Part shown: piece after piece, positions 9,317-17,966 of the stretch | Layout of the letters: each line of letters opens with the position of its first letter | Position numbering within the stretch: the first letter of the stretch is position 1 | Source: an uncultured Eubacteriales bacterium | GTDB lineage: Bacteria; Bacillota; Clostridia; Lachnospirales; Lachnospiraceae | DNA length: 64,000 bases | Reading direction: 5' to 3' | Assembly: GCA_900315425.1 (NCBI GenBank) | Contig: OMZA01000005.1 | Location: forward strand, 46,966 to 110,965 | The notes under the pieces: model-generated | Seen by the model: only the letters and a program-made list of their open reading frames with translations | Database searches by the model: none | What the model was told of the DNA's origin: nothing | Position numbers and translations under genes: made by a program

Positions 9317-9433
9317 ATTTTCTAAGCCGGTCTCTTCCAGCACTTCTCTTTGAACCCGTCATCATCATATATATCAATCATTACTTCCTTAGAACTCATA
9401 TAAATATTCTCCAATCTATAAATGGAGATAGTT

Positions 9434-10237
9434 TCAAGAACCTGTTGATTCATATTTTCTTGCACAAATATTCCAGATAAAACAAGCAAATGTCATAGAC
9501 AATATTGACATAGCAATAATAGCTCCGCATAAAACCAGTCCATTATAGTTTCCGTATATTATAGTTTCTACCGGAAGTGAAATTATAAGGCCAAACGGCA
9601 GTAACGTAATAAGCAATATCCTAATTGCCTTGGGATATATCCCGATAGGATACCTCGTATAATCTCTAAAATTATATATTATTTGCATAATGTAACCTGA
9701 CCGCTTTAGAATAAATGCAGGACTTGCGGTTAAAATCTTAATTGCCGTAATTATCAATGATCCGAAAAATGTGGCTACCAATATTACAATAACCTTTGAT
9801 ACACTCCAACCGATATTGCACTTAAATCCACATAAAACCAACATTACAATACCTACAATTAATTCTCCAAATGCTTCCGGTTGAAAAGTTTCAGATATTA
9901 CTTGAAAAAGAACCGGAACGGGTCTTAAGAAATAGCTGTCAAGGTCTCCATTTTTTATTCTGAAATATGCAACTCTCCACAATTCATCAGTTAAAAAATG
10001 ATCTACTGCAATTGGCATCATTGTAAATCCGTATAAAAATCCCATTTGATACATATTCCATCCCGATAAACTCGGAATATTTCTAATAATAAAATAAAGG
10101 GATAGCAATGCCGCAGTATTTTGAATAAAAAACCCAAAGATTCCTATAAACAAATCATTTTTATATTCCATTCTGGCTATTAGTGAACGTGACATATTTG
10201 TAACATAAAGTTTTAAGTAATATCTTAATTCTTTCAT
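9434..10237 (-). CDS. ABC-2 type exporter permease (DUF990-like)
   Basis: A 267-residue membrane protein with six hydrophobic segments, starting MKELRYYLKLYVTNMSRSLIARMEYKND. It matches the ABC-2 permease group (ABC2_membrane_6/DUF990, COG3694-type) that always occurs as a pair with a second permease and a COG4586-type ATPase, as here. It is the last gene of the three-gene operon, four bases after its partner, with AGGGAGG before the ATG. Substrate is unknown for this family in general; drug, lipid or polysaccharide export are possibilities. Confidence 0.8.
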   Translation of the reverse strand: MKELRYYLKLYVTNMSRSLIARMEYKNDLFIGIFGFFIQNTAALLSLYFIIRNIPSLSGWNMYQMGFLYGFTMMPIAVDHFLTDELWRVAYFRIKNGDLDSYFLRPVPVLFQVISETFQPEAFGELIVGIVMLVLCGFKCNIGWSVSKVIVILVATFFGSLIITAIKILTASPAFILKRSGYIMQIIYNFRDYTRYPIGIYPKAIRILLITLLPFGLIISLPVETIIYGNYNGLVLCGAIIAMSILSMTFACFIWNICARKYESTGS

Positions 10238-10241
10238 ATTA

Positions 10242-11063
10242 TCATCCTCCCTGTACTGTCACTTTTCTACTTGCACGATTAAATATTAGTTTTGCTAAAA
10301 TACTAAATATTATTAACCAAAAAATACTGTTTAAAATATATTTTACAGATGTTTCTATATCCACTCTTAATGTAAGAATACTGACCGGATTCTGTGATAA
10401 TCCTGCAAAAGGAAGTACCTTTACAATATTTGCAGATTTTCCCGGAAAGAATGAAAGTGGAATAAGTACCCCGGAAAAAAAACTTACCAAAACAGATTTA
10501 GAAAAGTTAAGTCCCCATGCAGCAGTTGTATAAAAGCACATTACTCCACATATGTAGTCAATGGTATCATATATTGCAACCGCCAAAATCGTTGCGATAA
10601 TAAACAATACTATATGGACAATAAATCCCGGTACTGAACCAATCCTTATATAATCCAACGATATAAAAGCAATGAATGCAATAACTAATGACGGAATACC
10701 TACAAGCAAACTTCTGCAGGCACACGCTCCCATACATCTATATAAAAATCTTAATCTGTATGAAATTGGTTTTATAAACGAAATTGCAATCGTTCCATCT
10801 TTGATTTCTGTATTTATATCGTGTAAGGTTTGCGATTCAAGACAAATAAAGGCAAATATGTTGGTGACAACGAAATATACTATCATTTCCTTAAATGTAA
10901 ATCCGTTTATAACATCTGAAACTGCATTTTTATACACCGAAATCCACAAAAAAACAACACATATCAACTGTAAAAACGTAATTAACACCCACGCTAAAAG
11001 ACCTGCTCTATAAGCCATCTCTTCAATCATTCCCACTCTAAAGAAGGGCATATATTTCTTCAT
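10242..11063 (-). CDS. ABC-2 type exporter permease
   Basis: A 273-residue protein with six predicted membrane helices, beginning MKKYMPFFRVGMIEEMAYRAG. This is the other half of the paired ABC-2 permeases (COG4587-type). Its ATG overlaps the stop of the ATPase gene (ATGA), and the GGGGAGG ribosome binding site lies within the ATPase coding end, so the two are translationally coupled. The two permeases probably form a heterodimer with two ATPase copies. The substrate cannot be told from sequence. Confidence 0.8.
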   Translation of the reverse strand: MKKYMPFFRVGMIEEMAYRAGLLAWVLITFLQLICVVFLWISVYKNAVSDVINGFTFKEMIVYFVVTNIFAFICLESQTLHDINTEIKDGTIAISFIKPISYRLRFLYRCMGACACRSLLVGIPSLVIAFIAFISLDYIRIGSVPGFIVHIVLFIIATILAVAIYDTIDYICGVMCFYTTAAWGLNFSKSVLVSFFSGVLIPLSFFPGKSANIVKVLPFAGLSQNPVSILTLRVDIETSVKYILNSIFWLIIFSILAKLIFNRASRKVTVQGG

Positions 11064-12052
11064 ATGTGCACCTCCCCATTAGACATAATACTTTTAACTA
11101 CATCTTCTATATTAATCTCGTGAATTTGCATATCCTGTCCATTAAGTTCATCAAAGATATAATTTACCACGTCTTTTATATCCAGTTTATCTGCATCAAA
11201 TTTTATATATAATTTTTCATCTTTCCACTCATAAGATGCCTTGTTATCGAATTTATTAAGACTATCGTTATCAGGTTGTTCTTTTAATGCAACTGCAATT
11301 GTTCTGATATTACCAAAATAATGCTTGATATCTTCTATCTTGCCATCATAAATAATTCCTCCCTTTTCTATCATAATTATTCTGGAACACAAATTTTCAA
11401 TATCCTGCATATCATGAGTTGTAAGTATTACTGTTGTCTTATATTTTGCATTCATTTCCTTGATGGCTTTTCTGATTTTTTCCTTTACCCAAACATCAAG
11501 CCCAATCGTTGGTTCATCAAGAAATAATACTTTTGGATTATGTAACCAACTTGCAGCTAAATCTGCTCGCATTCTCTGTCCTAATGAAAGAGTCCTTACA
11601 GGTTGTGTTAAAAATTCTTCCAGGCCAAGGGTTTTGCACAGAAAATCCATCCTATCTTTGTAATCCTCATCTGAAACTTTGTAAATCTGTTTTAGTACAC
11701 TAAAGGATTCAACAAGTGGAATATCCCACCAAAGCTGTGTTTTCTGGCCAAATACAACACCAATCTTTCCGGCAACATTCATTCTATTTTTATAAGGTTC
11801 AATTCCTTCTATTTTTACAGTTCCGGAGGTTGGTGAAAGAATTCCGCACATCATTTTTATTGTTGTGCTTTTTCCTGCACCGTTAGATCCAATATATCCA
11901 ACAATTTCACCTTCGTTAATAGTAAAATTCACATTATTTACTGCAATTTTCGAAACATATTTTCTCGAAAAGAGTGTTTTAAACATTCCTTTGACGCCTT
12001 GTTCTCTAACCGGCTTACGAAATTCTTTCGTAAGATTTTTTATTTCTATCAT
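11060..12052 (-). CDS. ABC-2 exporter ATPase subunit
   Basis: A 330-residue ABC ATPase. Walker A GSNGAGKST is near residue 57, the Q-loop lies at VVFGQKTQLWWD, the signature reads LSLGQRMRADL, Walker B is KVLFLDEPTIGLD and the switch His is in TTHDMQD. The WWD after the Q-loop and the basic insertion before the Walker A motif (around RKYVSK) are typical of the COG4586 subfamily that pairs with DUF990-type permeases. A ~90-residue C-terminal extension follows the ATPase core. It is first in its operon; AGGAGAAAAAA precedes the ATG. Confidence 0.9.
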   Translation of the reverse strand: MIEIKNLTKEFRKPVREQGVKGMFKTLFSRKYVSKIAVNNVNFTINEGEIVGYIGSNGAGKSTTIKMMCGILSPTSGTVKIEGIEPYKNRMNVAGKIGVVFGQKTQLWWDIPLVESFSVLKQIYKVSDEDYKDRMDFLCKTLGLEEFLTQPVRTLSLGQRMRADLAASWLHNPKVLFLDEPTIGLDVWVKEKIRKAIKEMNAKYKTTVILTTHDMQDIENLCSRIIMIEKGGIIYDGKIEDIKHYFGNIRTIAVALKEQPDNDSLNKFDNKASYEWKDEKLYIKFDADKLDIKDVVNYIFDELNGQDMQIHEINIEDVVKSIMSNGEVHI

Positions 12053-12102
12053 TTTTTTCTCCTATGTTTTCTTTTAAACTCATAACTATGACGCATAAAA
12101 AT

Positions 12103-12135
12103 ACCCTCCTTACTGATTTGTCCAGTAAAGAGGGT
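12103..12135 (-). terminator. Rho-independent terminator after the FKBP lipoprotein cluster
   Basis: A 13-bp stem (ACCCTCTTTACTG with CAGTAAGGAGGGT on the minus strand, one mismatch) with a 7-nt loop is followed by ATTTTTATG. It ends transcripts from the three FKBP genes and separates them from the ABC operon. Confidence 0.8.
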
Positions 12136-12175
12136 ACCTATCAGTCTGTGAGCTTTTTAATATTATTGTCTCTCT

Positions 12176-13327
12176 TTAATTTTCCACTACCGTAGTTTCC
12201 TGAATTGTCTCCTTAGCATTTTCAGAAATATGTGTTGTTGTTTCTGAATCCTCTACAATTGTTACTTTATCTGAGATTGCCTTGTATACTTTTCCAGCCA
12301 GGATGTTGCCTGCTGTTATCTCTTTTGGAGATGCTGCTTCAAATGCCTCTTTGCTGTCAAAGCTTGATGAATTAGCCACTTCTGCCTTAACAACCTGATC
12401 ATATTCGCTGCTCATCACATACAAACCTTCCTGCCTTGCTATCTCTCTTATAAGAAGCATTTGCTTGAAGGATGTTTCACAATATGCTTTGAAGCTATCT
12501 TCATCAGTTTTATTTAATTCAAGGAATTCCTCAAATGTCATGTTGTATTCCTTGGCCTGAACCTCATATGGTTCACGCTTTTCTTGAATATACTGTTCTA
12601 ATTCTTCTTCATCTACATCAAATTCAGTTTCGTCATAAATTGTCTGCAATAGTTCTGTTGTTACATTTAATGCTTTATATCTGTGATTAACTATTGATTC
12701 AAATTGAGAAATTGAAGTCGGAGCTTCGTAACCATAGTAATACGTGTACAGAAAATGTGTGATGCCCACCTTATTGTCTTCTATGAATTTATCTGTAATT
12801 CTGTGGATATAATTAATAGTTACGTCAAATGTAACGTCCTTTCCAGCTAAATCCTCGCTGTAGTATTCCTCTGGAAATGTCAGTTCAAGACTAACTGTCT
12901 CTCCTGCCTTATGTCCCACAAGACCATCTTCAAACCCATCTATAAAAGTATCTGAACCTATAAATAAGTTAAAATCCTTGTCTTCACCATTTTCAAATTT
13001 GGCACCATCTATGTAACCGGTGTAATCAATATTTACCAGGTCGTACTCCTCTACAGTTCCACTACCCCTAGATACATGTGTTAAATCAGCGTCAAAATAT
13101 TCTGAATTTAACATCCGTCCCTCTAGCTGTTTAATGTATGCTTCATCTCCTGCTACTACAGATGCACCAACTGTAAGACTTGCATAATCCGCAAGGGAAG
13201 TTACGCTGGAATTATAGGTATCTAATACAATCTTTGTATCCTTTTTACTTTTCCCACAACTTGCAAGACTCAGTGCCATACTAACACTGAGTCCCACTGC
13301 AAGAAGTTTCTTCAACTTATTTTTCAT
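12176..13327 (-). CDS. FKBP-type peptidyl-prolyl isomerase lipoprotein (copy 3)
   Basis: A 383-residue protein with a lipoprotein signal peptide ending LSLASC (Cys about residue 24). An FKBP domain follows (about residues 90-175: VNIDYTGYIDGAKF, then FIDGFEDGLVGHKAGE and LTFPEEY), then a helical region resembling the trigger-factor C-terminal chaperone domain. FKBP lipoproteins catalyse proline isomerisation and assist folding of proteins outside the membrane. It is 20 bases after its paralogue; its ribosome binding site is weak compared with the other two (no clear GGAGG). The C terminus is a Thr/Glu-rich tail. It is shorter than its two neighbours. Confidence 0.85.
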   Translation of the reverse strand: MKNKLKKLLAVGLSVSMALSLASCGKSKKDTKIVLDTYNSSVTSLADYASLTVGASVVAGDEAYIKQLEGRMLNSEYFDADLTHVSRGSGTVEEYDLVNIDYTGYIDGAKFENGEDKDFNLFIGSDTFIDGFEDGLVGHKAGETVSLELTFPEEYYSEDLAGKDVTFDVTINYIHRITDKFIEDNKVGITHFLYTYYYGYEAPTSISQFESIVNHRYKALNVTTELLQTIYDETEFDVDEEELEQYIQEKREPYEVQAKEYNMTFEEFLELNKTDEDSFKAYCETSFKQMLLIREIARQEGLYVMSSEYDQVVKAEVANSSSFDSKEAFEAASPKEITAGNILAGKVYKAISDKVTIVEDSETTTHISENAKETIQETTVVEN

Positions 13328-13347
13328 AATAAATCTTTTACTTTCTT

Positions 13348-14652
13348 TTATTTTTCACTAGTTTCTGTTTCTTTTTCTGAAGCTTTTTCTGATTCTTCTG
13401 CTGCAACAGTTGTTTCACTTTCTTCAGTTTCATTCTCAGCAGCTGTTGTTGTATATGTTGTTGTCTGGTCGTCGCTTACATACTGAACTTTTTCAGCCAT
13501 CTTCTCATAAGTCTTTCCAAACATAATTGTATTCAAGTTATCAAATGGTTTGTATACAACTTCATAGTCTGCGATGGAAGCGAATGCACCATTGCTGTGG
13601 TCTACGATACACTGAACATACTCATTGTACTCGTCTTCAGTAACTTTAACGCCTTCTTTTCTAGCGATTTCTGTAAATACAACATACTGCTTGAATGATG
13701 ATTCACATACGCCATTGAAATCCTCTTCAGTCATACCGTAATTTTTCAATAAGTCTGCAAATGTCATTTCATCGCCGTTTGAAAGCTGTGCCTGACTTGT
13801 GTATAAGCTCTTCATATGTTCTATAAAACTTGCTAACTCTTCTTCATCGATTTCTACCTCTGAGTTATCAACAATGTTTGTCATCAATGTAGAAGCCACA
13901 ACATTTGCTTTGTATACTTTCTTAATATCCTCTTCAAATTCTGCCTTTGTTGTAGGAGCCTTGTAAATGTAGAAATTGTTGTAAATAAAACTTGCTACAT
14001 CTGATGCATTTGTCTCTATAAATGCGTCGTTGATTTCCTGACCATAGATTGCATTAATTGTTACTTCAAATGTAACTGCTGCACCAGCAAGTTCCTCTGA
14101 AGAGTAATCTTCCGGGAATGTAAGGTCTAAGGAAACTGATTCACCAGCCTTGTGTCCTACAAGACCGTCTTCAAATCCCTCTATAAATGTTCCTGAACCA
14201 AGGGTAAGATTGTATCCTGTAGCGCTTCCGCCATCAAATGCTTCTCCGTCCTTGTATCCAGTATAATCGATATTACAGATATCTCCTTCTTCAGCCGCTC
14301 TGTCAACTGTTACTGCAGAAAGATCAAGGTCAAGATCTGACGCACCAATAAGAGCTGATGAAATGCTCTTCATCATTACATCTGATACCTCAACAGTTGA
14401 AGAACCTACTGTTAATGAAGCGTAATCAGCTAATTTAGTAACCTTTGATTTATATTCAGGAATATCATATACACCATCTGTTACACTCATTTCGCCAGAG
14501 AATTTTGAATCATCTGCTGATGATTTCTTTGACTTGTCTTCTGTCTTCTCACTCTTTGAATCACTTGATTTCTTTGAACTCTTAGTACATCCCACTGCTG
14601 ATACAGCCATGGCTGCACAAAGTCCAAATACTAATAATTTTTTCTTAAACAT
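13348..14652 (-). CDS. FKBP-type peptidyl-prolyl isomerase lipoprotein (copy 2)
   Basis: About 434 residues from the ATG at 14652, chosen because GGAGG lies six bases upstream; a start four codons earlier is possible. The signal peptide ends SAVGC, a lipobox-like site, followed by a Ser/Lys/Asp-rich linker. The FKBP core has CNIDYTGYKDGEAF, FIEGFEDGLVGHKAGE and LTFPEDY; then comes an alpha-helical trigger-factor-like domain and a Thr/Glu/Ser-rich tail. It is clearly paralogous along its whole length to the genes on either side, so the cluster arose by tandem duplication. It probably assists folding of exported proteins at the outer face of the membrane. Confidence 0.87.
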   Translation of the reverse strand: MFKKKLLVFGLCAAMAVSAVGCTKSSKKSSDSKSEKTEDKSKKSSADDSKFSGEMSVTDGVYDIPEYKSKVTKLADYASLTVGSSTVEVSDVMMKSISSALIGASDLDLDLSAVTVDRAAEEGDICNIDYTGYKDGEAFDGGSATGYNLTLGSGTFIEGFEDGLVGHKAGESVSLDLTFPEDYSSEELAGAAVTFEVTINAIYGQEINDAFIETNASDVASFIYNNFYIYKAPTTKAEFEEDIKKVYKANVVASTLMTNIVDNSEVEIDEEELASFIEHMKSLYTSQAQLSNGDEMTFADLLKNYGMTEEDFNGVCESSFKQYVVFTEIARKEGVKVTEDEYNEYVQCIVDHSNGAFASIADYEVVYKPFDNLNTIMFGKTYEKMAEKVQYVSDDQTTTYTTTAAENETEESETTVAAEESEKASEKETETSEK

Positions 14653-14680
14653 AGAAACCTCCATTTTTAAAACTCATACC

Positions 14681-15928
14681 TTATTCCGTATAAGTTGTTG
14701 TTTGATCTTCAGGTACTGTCTGTACCTGAGATGCTATATATTCATAGACCTTACCTCTCAGGATATCATTTACTGTATCCTGTTTATTAACTGCAGCTTC
14801 ATAAGTTGCAAGATCTGAATAACCTAATCTGGAATTATCAATGGTTACATTTGCCACAAGATTGTATTCATCGTCTGTAACCGCTATTCCCTGCTGTTTT
14901 GCGATATGTGAAATTAACACATATTCTTTTAACTGAGCTTCACACTCTTCTTTCACCATGTCTTCTGTAAGATTGTACATCTTAAGAAGATCCTCATATT
15001 CGCCTCCCATCTGGAAAGCGGCCGCATTCATCTTATCCTTATATTTCTGATAAAAAGCTTCGAACTCTTCCTCTTCAATATCCACCTGGGTTTCAGAAAG
15101 AATCTTAAGTCGAAGGTCGTTTATAATAACATTTGTTTTATAATCTTTTGAAAGTATCGCATCTAACTCTGCTACAGAAGCAGGTTCCTCTGCTTCAAAG
15201 AAATTGTTAAACAGAAAATATGCTATTACTCCCTGATTGTCTTTTACAAACTGATCATTGATTTTATTCTTGTAATTAATGGTAACTTCATATGTAGCTT
15301 CTTTTCCTGCAAGATTCGCATCAGAATAATCACTTGGAAGCGTCACTTTCACCTCTGATGTCTCACCTATAGGAAGCCCTATCAACGCTTCTTCTAATCC
15401 GCTTATAAGCTGTCCGGAACCAATTCCAATATTAATATCTTTGCCGTTAGCATTTTCAATGGCCTCTCCATTATATGAAGCTGAATAATCCAGATTAATT
15501 ATATCCATCTGCTCCACAGTTCCTGTGGTTACCTTATCGCAGGAGCTGTAGTCACAATTGTAGTTACCGCTTCCCATAATTGTAAAATACATCGTTGCCT
15601 TTACATCATCACTTAAGGTGTCTGCGGCATTAGATGTTGTATAGGTGGCAAAATCCGGCACACTGGTAATTGTAGACTTGTAATCCTCACCACTCATGTT
15701 TGCAGCAGCTGTAGATACCTCATATTCTCTAGCCGTGGTCTCTTCCTCTATTACTTCAGTCGTTTCCTCTTCAGTGGACTTTTCCTTCTTATCCTTTAAA
15801 GATTTCTCAACCTTATTGGAATTCTTCTTTTTTCTTTTTGGACTTGAACTGTTATACAAAACAATTCCTGTAATTGCCAATGCTATAACTAAAGCACAAC
15901 ATATAACGATTATCACATTTTTTTTCAT
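14681..15928 (-). CDS. FKBP-type peptidyl-prolyl isomerase, membrane-anchored (copy 1)
   Basis: The first and most divergent of the three tandem FKBP genes, about 415 residues from the ATG at 15928 (AAGGAGGGCGTT just upstream; the frame continues 12 codons further but without a ribosome binding site). Instead of a lipobox it has an uncleaved-looking N-terminal helix (VIIVICCALVIALAITGIVL), then a Lys/Glu-rich linker. The FKBP domain keeps INLDYSASYNGEAI and LISGLEEALIGLPIGE but lacks several aromatic active-site residues seen in the other copies (for example the Phe-Asp pair), so its isomerase activity may be low. A helical trigger-factor-like region and Thr-rich tail follow. Confidence 0.8.
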   Translation of the reverse strand: MKKNVIIVICCALVIALAITGIVLYNSSSPKRKKKNSNKVEKSLKDKKEKSTEEETTEVIEEETTAREYEVSTAAANMSGEDYKSTITSVPDFATYTTSNAADTLSDDVKATMYFTIMGSGNYNCDYSSCDKVTTGTVEQMDIINLDYSASYNGEAIENANGKDINIGIGSGQLISGLEEALIGLPIGETSEVKVTLPSDYSDANLAGKEATYEVTINYKNKINDQFVKDNQGVIAYFLFNNFFEAEEPASVAELDAILSKDYKTNVIINDLRLKILSETQVDIEEEEFEAFYQKYKDKMNAAAFQMGGEYEDLLKMYNLTEDMVKEECEAQLKEYVLISHIAKQQGIAVTDDEYNLVANVTIDNSRLGYSDLATYEAAVNKQDTVNDILRGKVYEYIASQVQTVPEDQTTTYTE

Positions 15929-15964
15929 AACGCCCTCCTTAACTGCATAAAAAGCGACTATCAT

Positions 15965-15991
15965 ATTATATCACAAAAAATAATAATTCAA
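15965..15991 (-). promoter_or_regulatory. Probable promoter of the FKBP cluster
   Basis: On the minus strand TATAAT (15965-15970) is preceded by TTGAAT (15986-15991) with a short 15-base spacer, about 35 bases before the first FKBP gene. The -10 is perfect; the spacer is shorter than ideal. Confidence 0.4.
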
Positions 15992-16050
15992 AGTTTATGA
16001 CATTTATATTTCAGTAATTTTCATTAATAATTCACAGTACAGCAATACAC

Positions 16051-16079
16051 TTGTGTATTTTCCAAAAATCTAGTAAAAT
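16051..16079 (+). promoter_or_regulatory. Possible promoter of the BMP-like gene
   Basis: TTGTGT (16051-16056) and TAAAAT (16074-16079) are 17 bases apart, about 57 bases before the start codon of the plus-strand gene. Matches are moderate. Confidence 0.35.
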
Positions 16080-16135
16080 ATATTACAAATTTGTTAAACT
16101 TTTATTACAAATATTAAGTGTGAAAGGTATTACTT

Positions 16136-17224
16136 ATGAAACGTATAAACAAGAAGAAATTTCCTATATATTTAATTATCGTCTTGATATTTACTATATT
16201 GTTGATTATAGGAATTTTTCGTTCTAATCTTTTCGATAAGAAAGATAATCATTCAGCTAGTGTATACGTTGCATTAATCTCATATGATTCTGCTGATACC
16301 CAGGATATAAAGGATATCAGAAGTAATGTAAAACAAGCTGCAAAAGAAAACAAAAAGAATTTTAAGGAGTTCTCTACAACCAAGTATAATAATTCCTATG
16401 AAAAAGCTATTGAAGCTGCCGTTGATGCCGGTGCAAAACTTATAGTCCTTCCGGATTCATCCTTTGCCACCACCACTTACAAGCTTCAAAATACATTTGA
16501 CAAAGTAGACTTTATTCTAATAGGCGGTGCTCCTCACAATAAGAATAATTCTGATGATACCACCTTGGGAAATGTATATCCTTTGAATTATGACAGTACC
16601 CAGGCCGGTTTTTTAGCTGGTTACTGTGCCGCAAAGGATTCCTACAAAAACCTTGGTTTTATAGGCACAAAAGATGATTATGATTCTACACATTATTGTT
16701 ATGGATATCTACAAGGCGCCGATTATGCCGCCTCTGAAAGTTCTTCTAACAAGATAAATGCATCCGTTGTTTTTTCAGATTCTAATTCCAGGGGCGAAGA
16801 TATCACTAATCTTAAATCCTGTGATTTGATTGCCATTGGAACCACTAATCAGGATATAAAAAAATGTTATCAGGAAATAGCAGAATCTACTAAAGTTACA
16901 GTTTGTTCATCTGCCTCTAGTGTTTGCAATGATTTTTCAGATGCCAATCTGTTATCCCATACCGTTAACGATTATACAACTCCGGTTTATGATTACGTAT
17001 GCGAATATTTTAACGGTAACTCTATTCCGGGCGAAACAACTAATCTTACAGTGGAAAATGATTGTGTTGATATTTCTATAGACTCAAAAGATAGTACAGT
17101 GACTGATAGTGATATAGCCCATATTAAGAATCTCTTAAATGACGGCACTATCCAGGTTATCAGCGATACAAGTATTCCTATAACTGAATTAGGACTTAAA
17201 AATGTAAATATATCAGAATATTAA
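16136..17224 (+). CDS. BMP-family substrate-binding-like protein, membrane-anchored
   Basis: A 362-residue protein with an N-terminal membrane helix (about residues 10-28) and no lipobox Cys, followed by a periplasmic-binding fold of the BMP/Med type: VYVALISYDS, AGAKLIVLPDS, DFILIGG, AGFLAGYCAAKDS, NLGFIGTKDD and CDLIAIGTT follow the expected order of strand-loop motifs. BMP proteins usually bind nucleosides for an ABC importer, but no permease or ATPase genes are adjacent, so this is an orphan that could be a sensor or work with a distant transporter. It faces a GntR regulator across a shared terminator. The start is supported by GAAAGG eight bases upstream. Confidence 0.7.
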   Translation: MKRINKKKFPIYLIIVLIFTILLIIGIFRSNLFDKKDNHSASVYVALISYDSADTQDIKDIRSNVKQAAKENKKNFKEFSTTKYNNSYEKAIEAAVDAGAKLIVLPDSSFATTTYKLQNTFDKVDFILIGGAPHNKNNSDDTTLGNVYPLNYDSTQAGFLAGYCAAKDSYKNLGFIGTKDDYDSTHYCYGYLQGADYAASESSSNKINASVVFSDSNSRGEDITNLKSCDLIAIGTTNQDIKKCYQEIAESTKVTVCSSASSVCNDFSDANLLSHTVNDYTTPVYDYVCEYFNGNSIPGETTNLTVENDCVDISIDSKDSTVTDSDIAHIKNLLNDGTIQVISDTSIPITELGLKNVNISEY

Positions 17225-17242
17225 ATCTATCTTTCAAAAAGA

Positions 17243-17278
17243 AGGGCGTTCCTTTAGCTATATCTAAAGGGACGCCCT
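17243..17278. terminator. Bidirectional terminator between convergent genes
   Basis: A 15-bp stem (AGGGCGTTCCTTTAG with CTAAAGGGACGCCCT) with a 6-nt loop lies between the plus-strand BMP-like gene and the minus-strand gntR gene. On the plus strand it is followed by CTTTATTATTTT, and on the minus strand by TCTTTTTGAAAG. Confidence 0.85.
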
Positions 17279-17283
17279 CTTTA

Positions 17284-17961
17284 TTATTTTCTTCTTTCAT
17301 CATTTACATGATTTACAATTACTGTCTGCTGACTATTAATATGTCCTGAGATTATCTCCGTTGCTTCTTCTACATCACCCTTTTCAATAGCTTTTACCAG
17401 GGCATCGTGTTCTTCCACAAGGTGGCTTCTTCTGTCATCATCTTTAATGTGCTCTAATCTGTATCTATACATTTGCTCATAAAGATTGTTAAGAATCTGG
17501 ATTAATCTCTTATTATCAGTACTTTCATAAATAGCTGTATGGAAAGCTGAATCACTTTCTGCCATATCAGTAAGACTACCTTGTTTGATAGATTCTTCAA
17601 ATTCGACTTGTCTTTCTTTAATTCGTTCAATATCTTCAGCAGTTGCTCTTTTACAAGCTAATTCCACAACTAATTTTTCTAAATGTTTTCTAACTTCAAG
17701 AACCGAGTTAACATCATCCAATGTAATGCTGGCAACTTCAGCTCCTTTACGTGGTTTCATAACCACAAGTCCTTCTAACTCCAATTTTCTAATGGCTTCT
17801 CTAATGGGCGTTCTGCTGACTCCTAACTGGTTAGCAAGTCCTATCTCCATTAATCTCTCCCCTGGTTGCAATACCCCTTTTAAAATCGCCTCTCTCAATG
17901 TTAAGAATACCAGATCCCTAAGTGGTAAATTAACATCTGTCTTTAATCTTAAATCTGCCAT
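17284..17961 (-). CDS. GntR-family (FadR-type) transcriptional regulator
   Basis: About 225 residues from the ATG at 17961 (AGGTGA upstream; a start three codons earlier overlaps ispE). The N-terminal winged helix-turn-helix contains LREAILKGVLQPGERLMEIG and GVSRTPIREAIRKLELEGLV, the GntR signature. The C-terminal all-helical FCD domain has the metal/effector His positions (SAFHTAIYES, VEEHDALV, ISGHINSQQ), so it is a FadR/VanR-type regulator sensing a carboxylate-like ligand, probably with a bound metal. It is the last gene after ispE, five bases downstream, so position gives no hint of its target. Confidence 0.9.
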   Translation of the reverse strand: MADLRLKTDVNLPLRDLVFLTLREAILKGVLQPGERLMEIGLANQLGVSRTPIREAIRKLELEGLVVMKPRKGAEVASITLDDVNSVLEVRKHLEKLVVELACKRATAEDIERIKERQVEFEESIKQGSLTDMAESDSAFHTAIYESTDNKRLIQILNNLYEQMYRYRLEHIKDDDRRSHLVEEHDALVKAIEKGDVEEATEIISGHINSQQTVIVNHVNDERRK

Positions 17962-17966
17962 AAATA

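Larger units (their letters stand above)
8999..9433 (-). other. 435-base intergenic region: Tad operon promoter and leader
   Basis: The stretch between the ABC exporter and the Tad operon holds no credible gene. It contains a near-consensus minus-strand promoter at 9289-9316, a ~280-nt transcribed leader, and a G/C hairpin next to a nine-base C tract at 9131-9153. I compared the leader by eye with c-di-GMP and preQ1 riboswitch cores and saw no match. The remaining sequence is very AT-rich. Confidence 0.6.
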
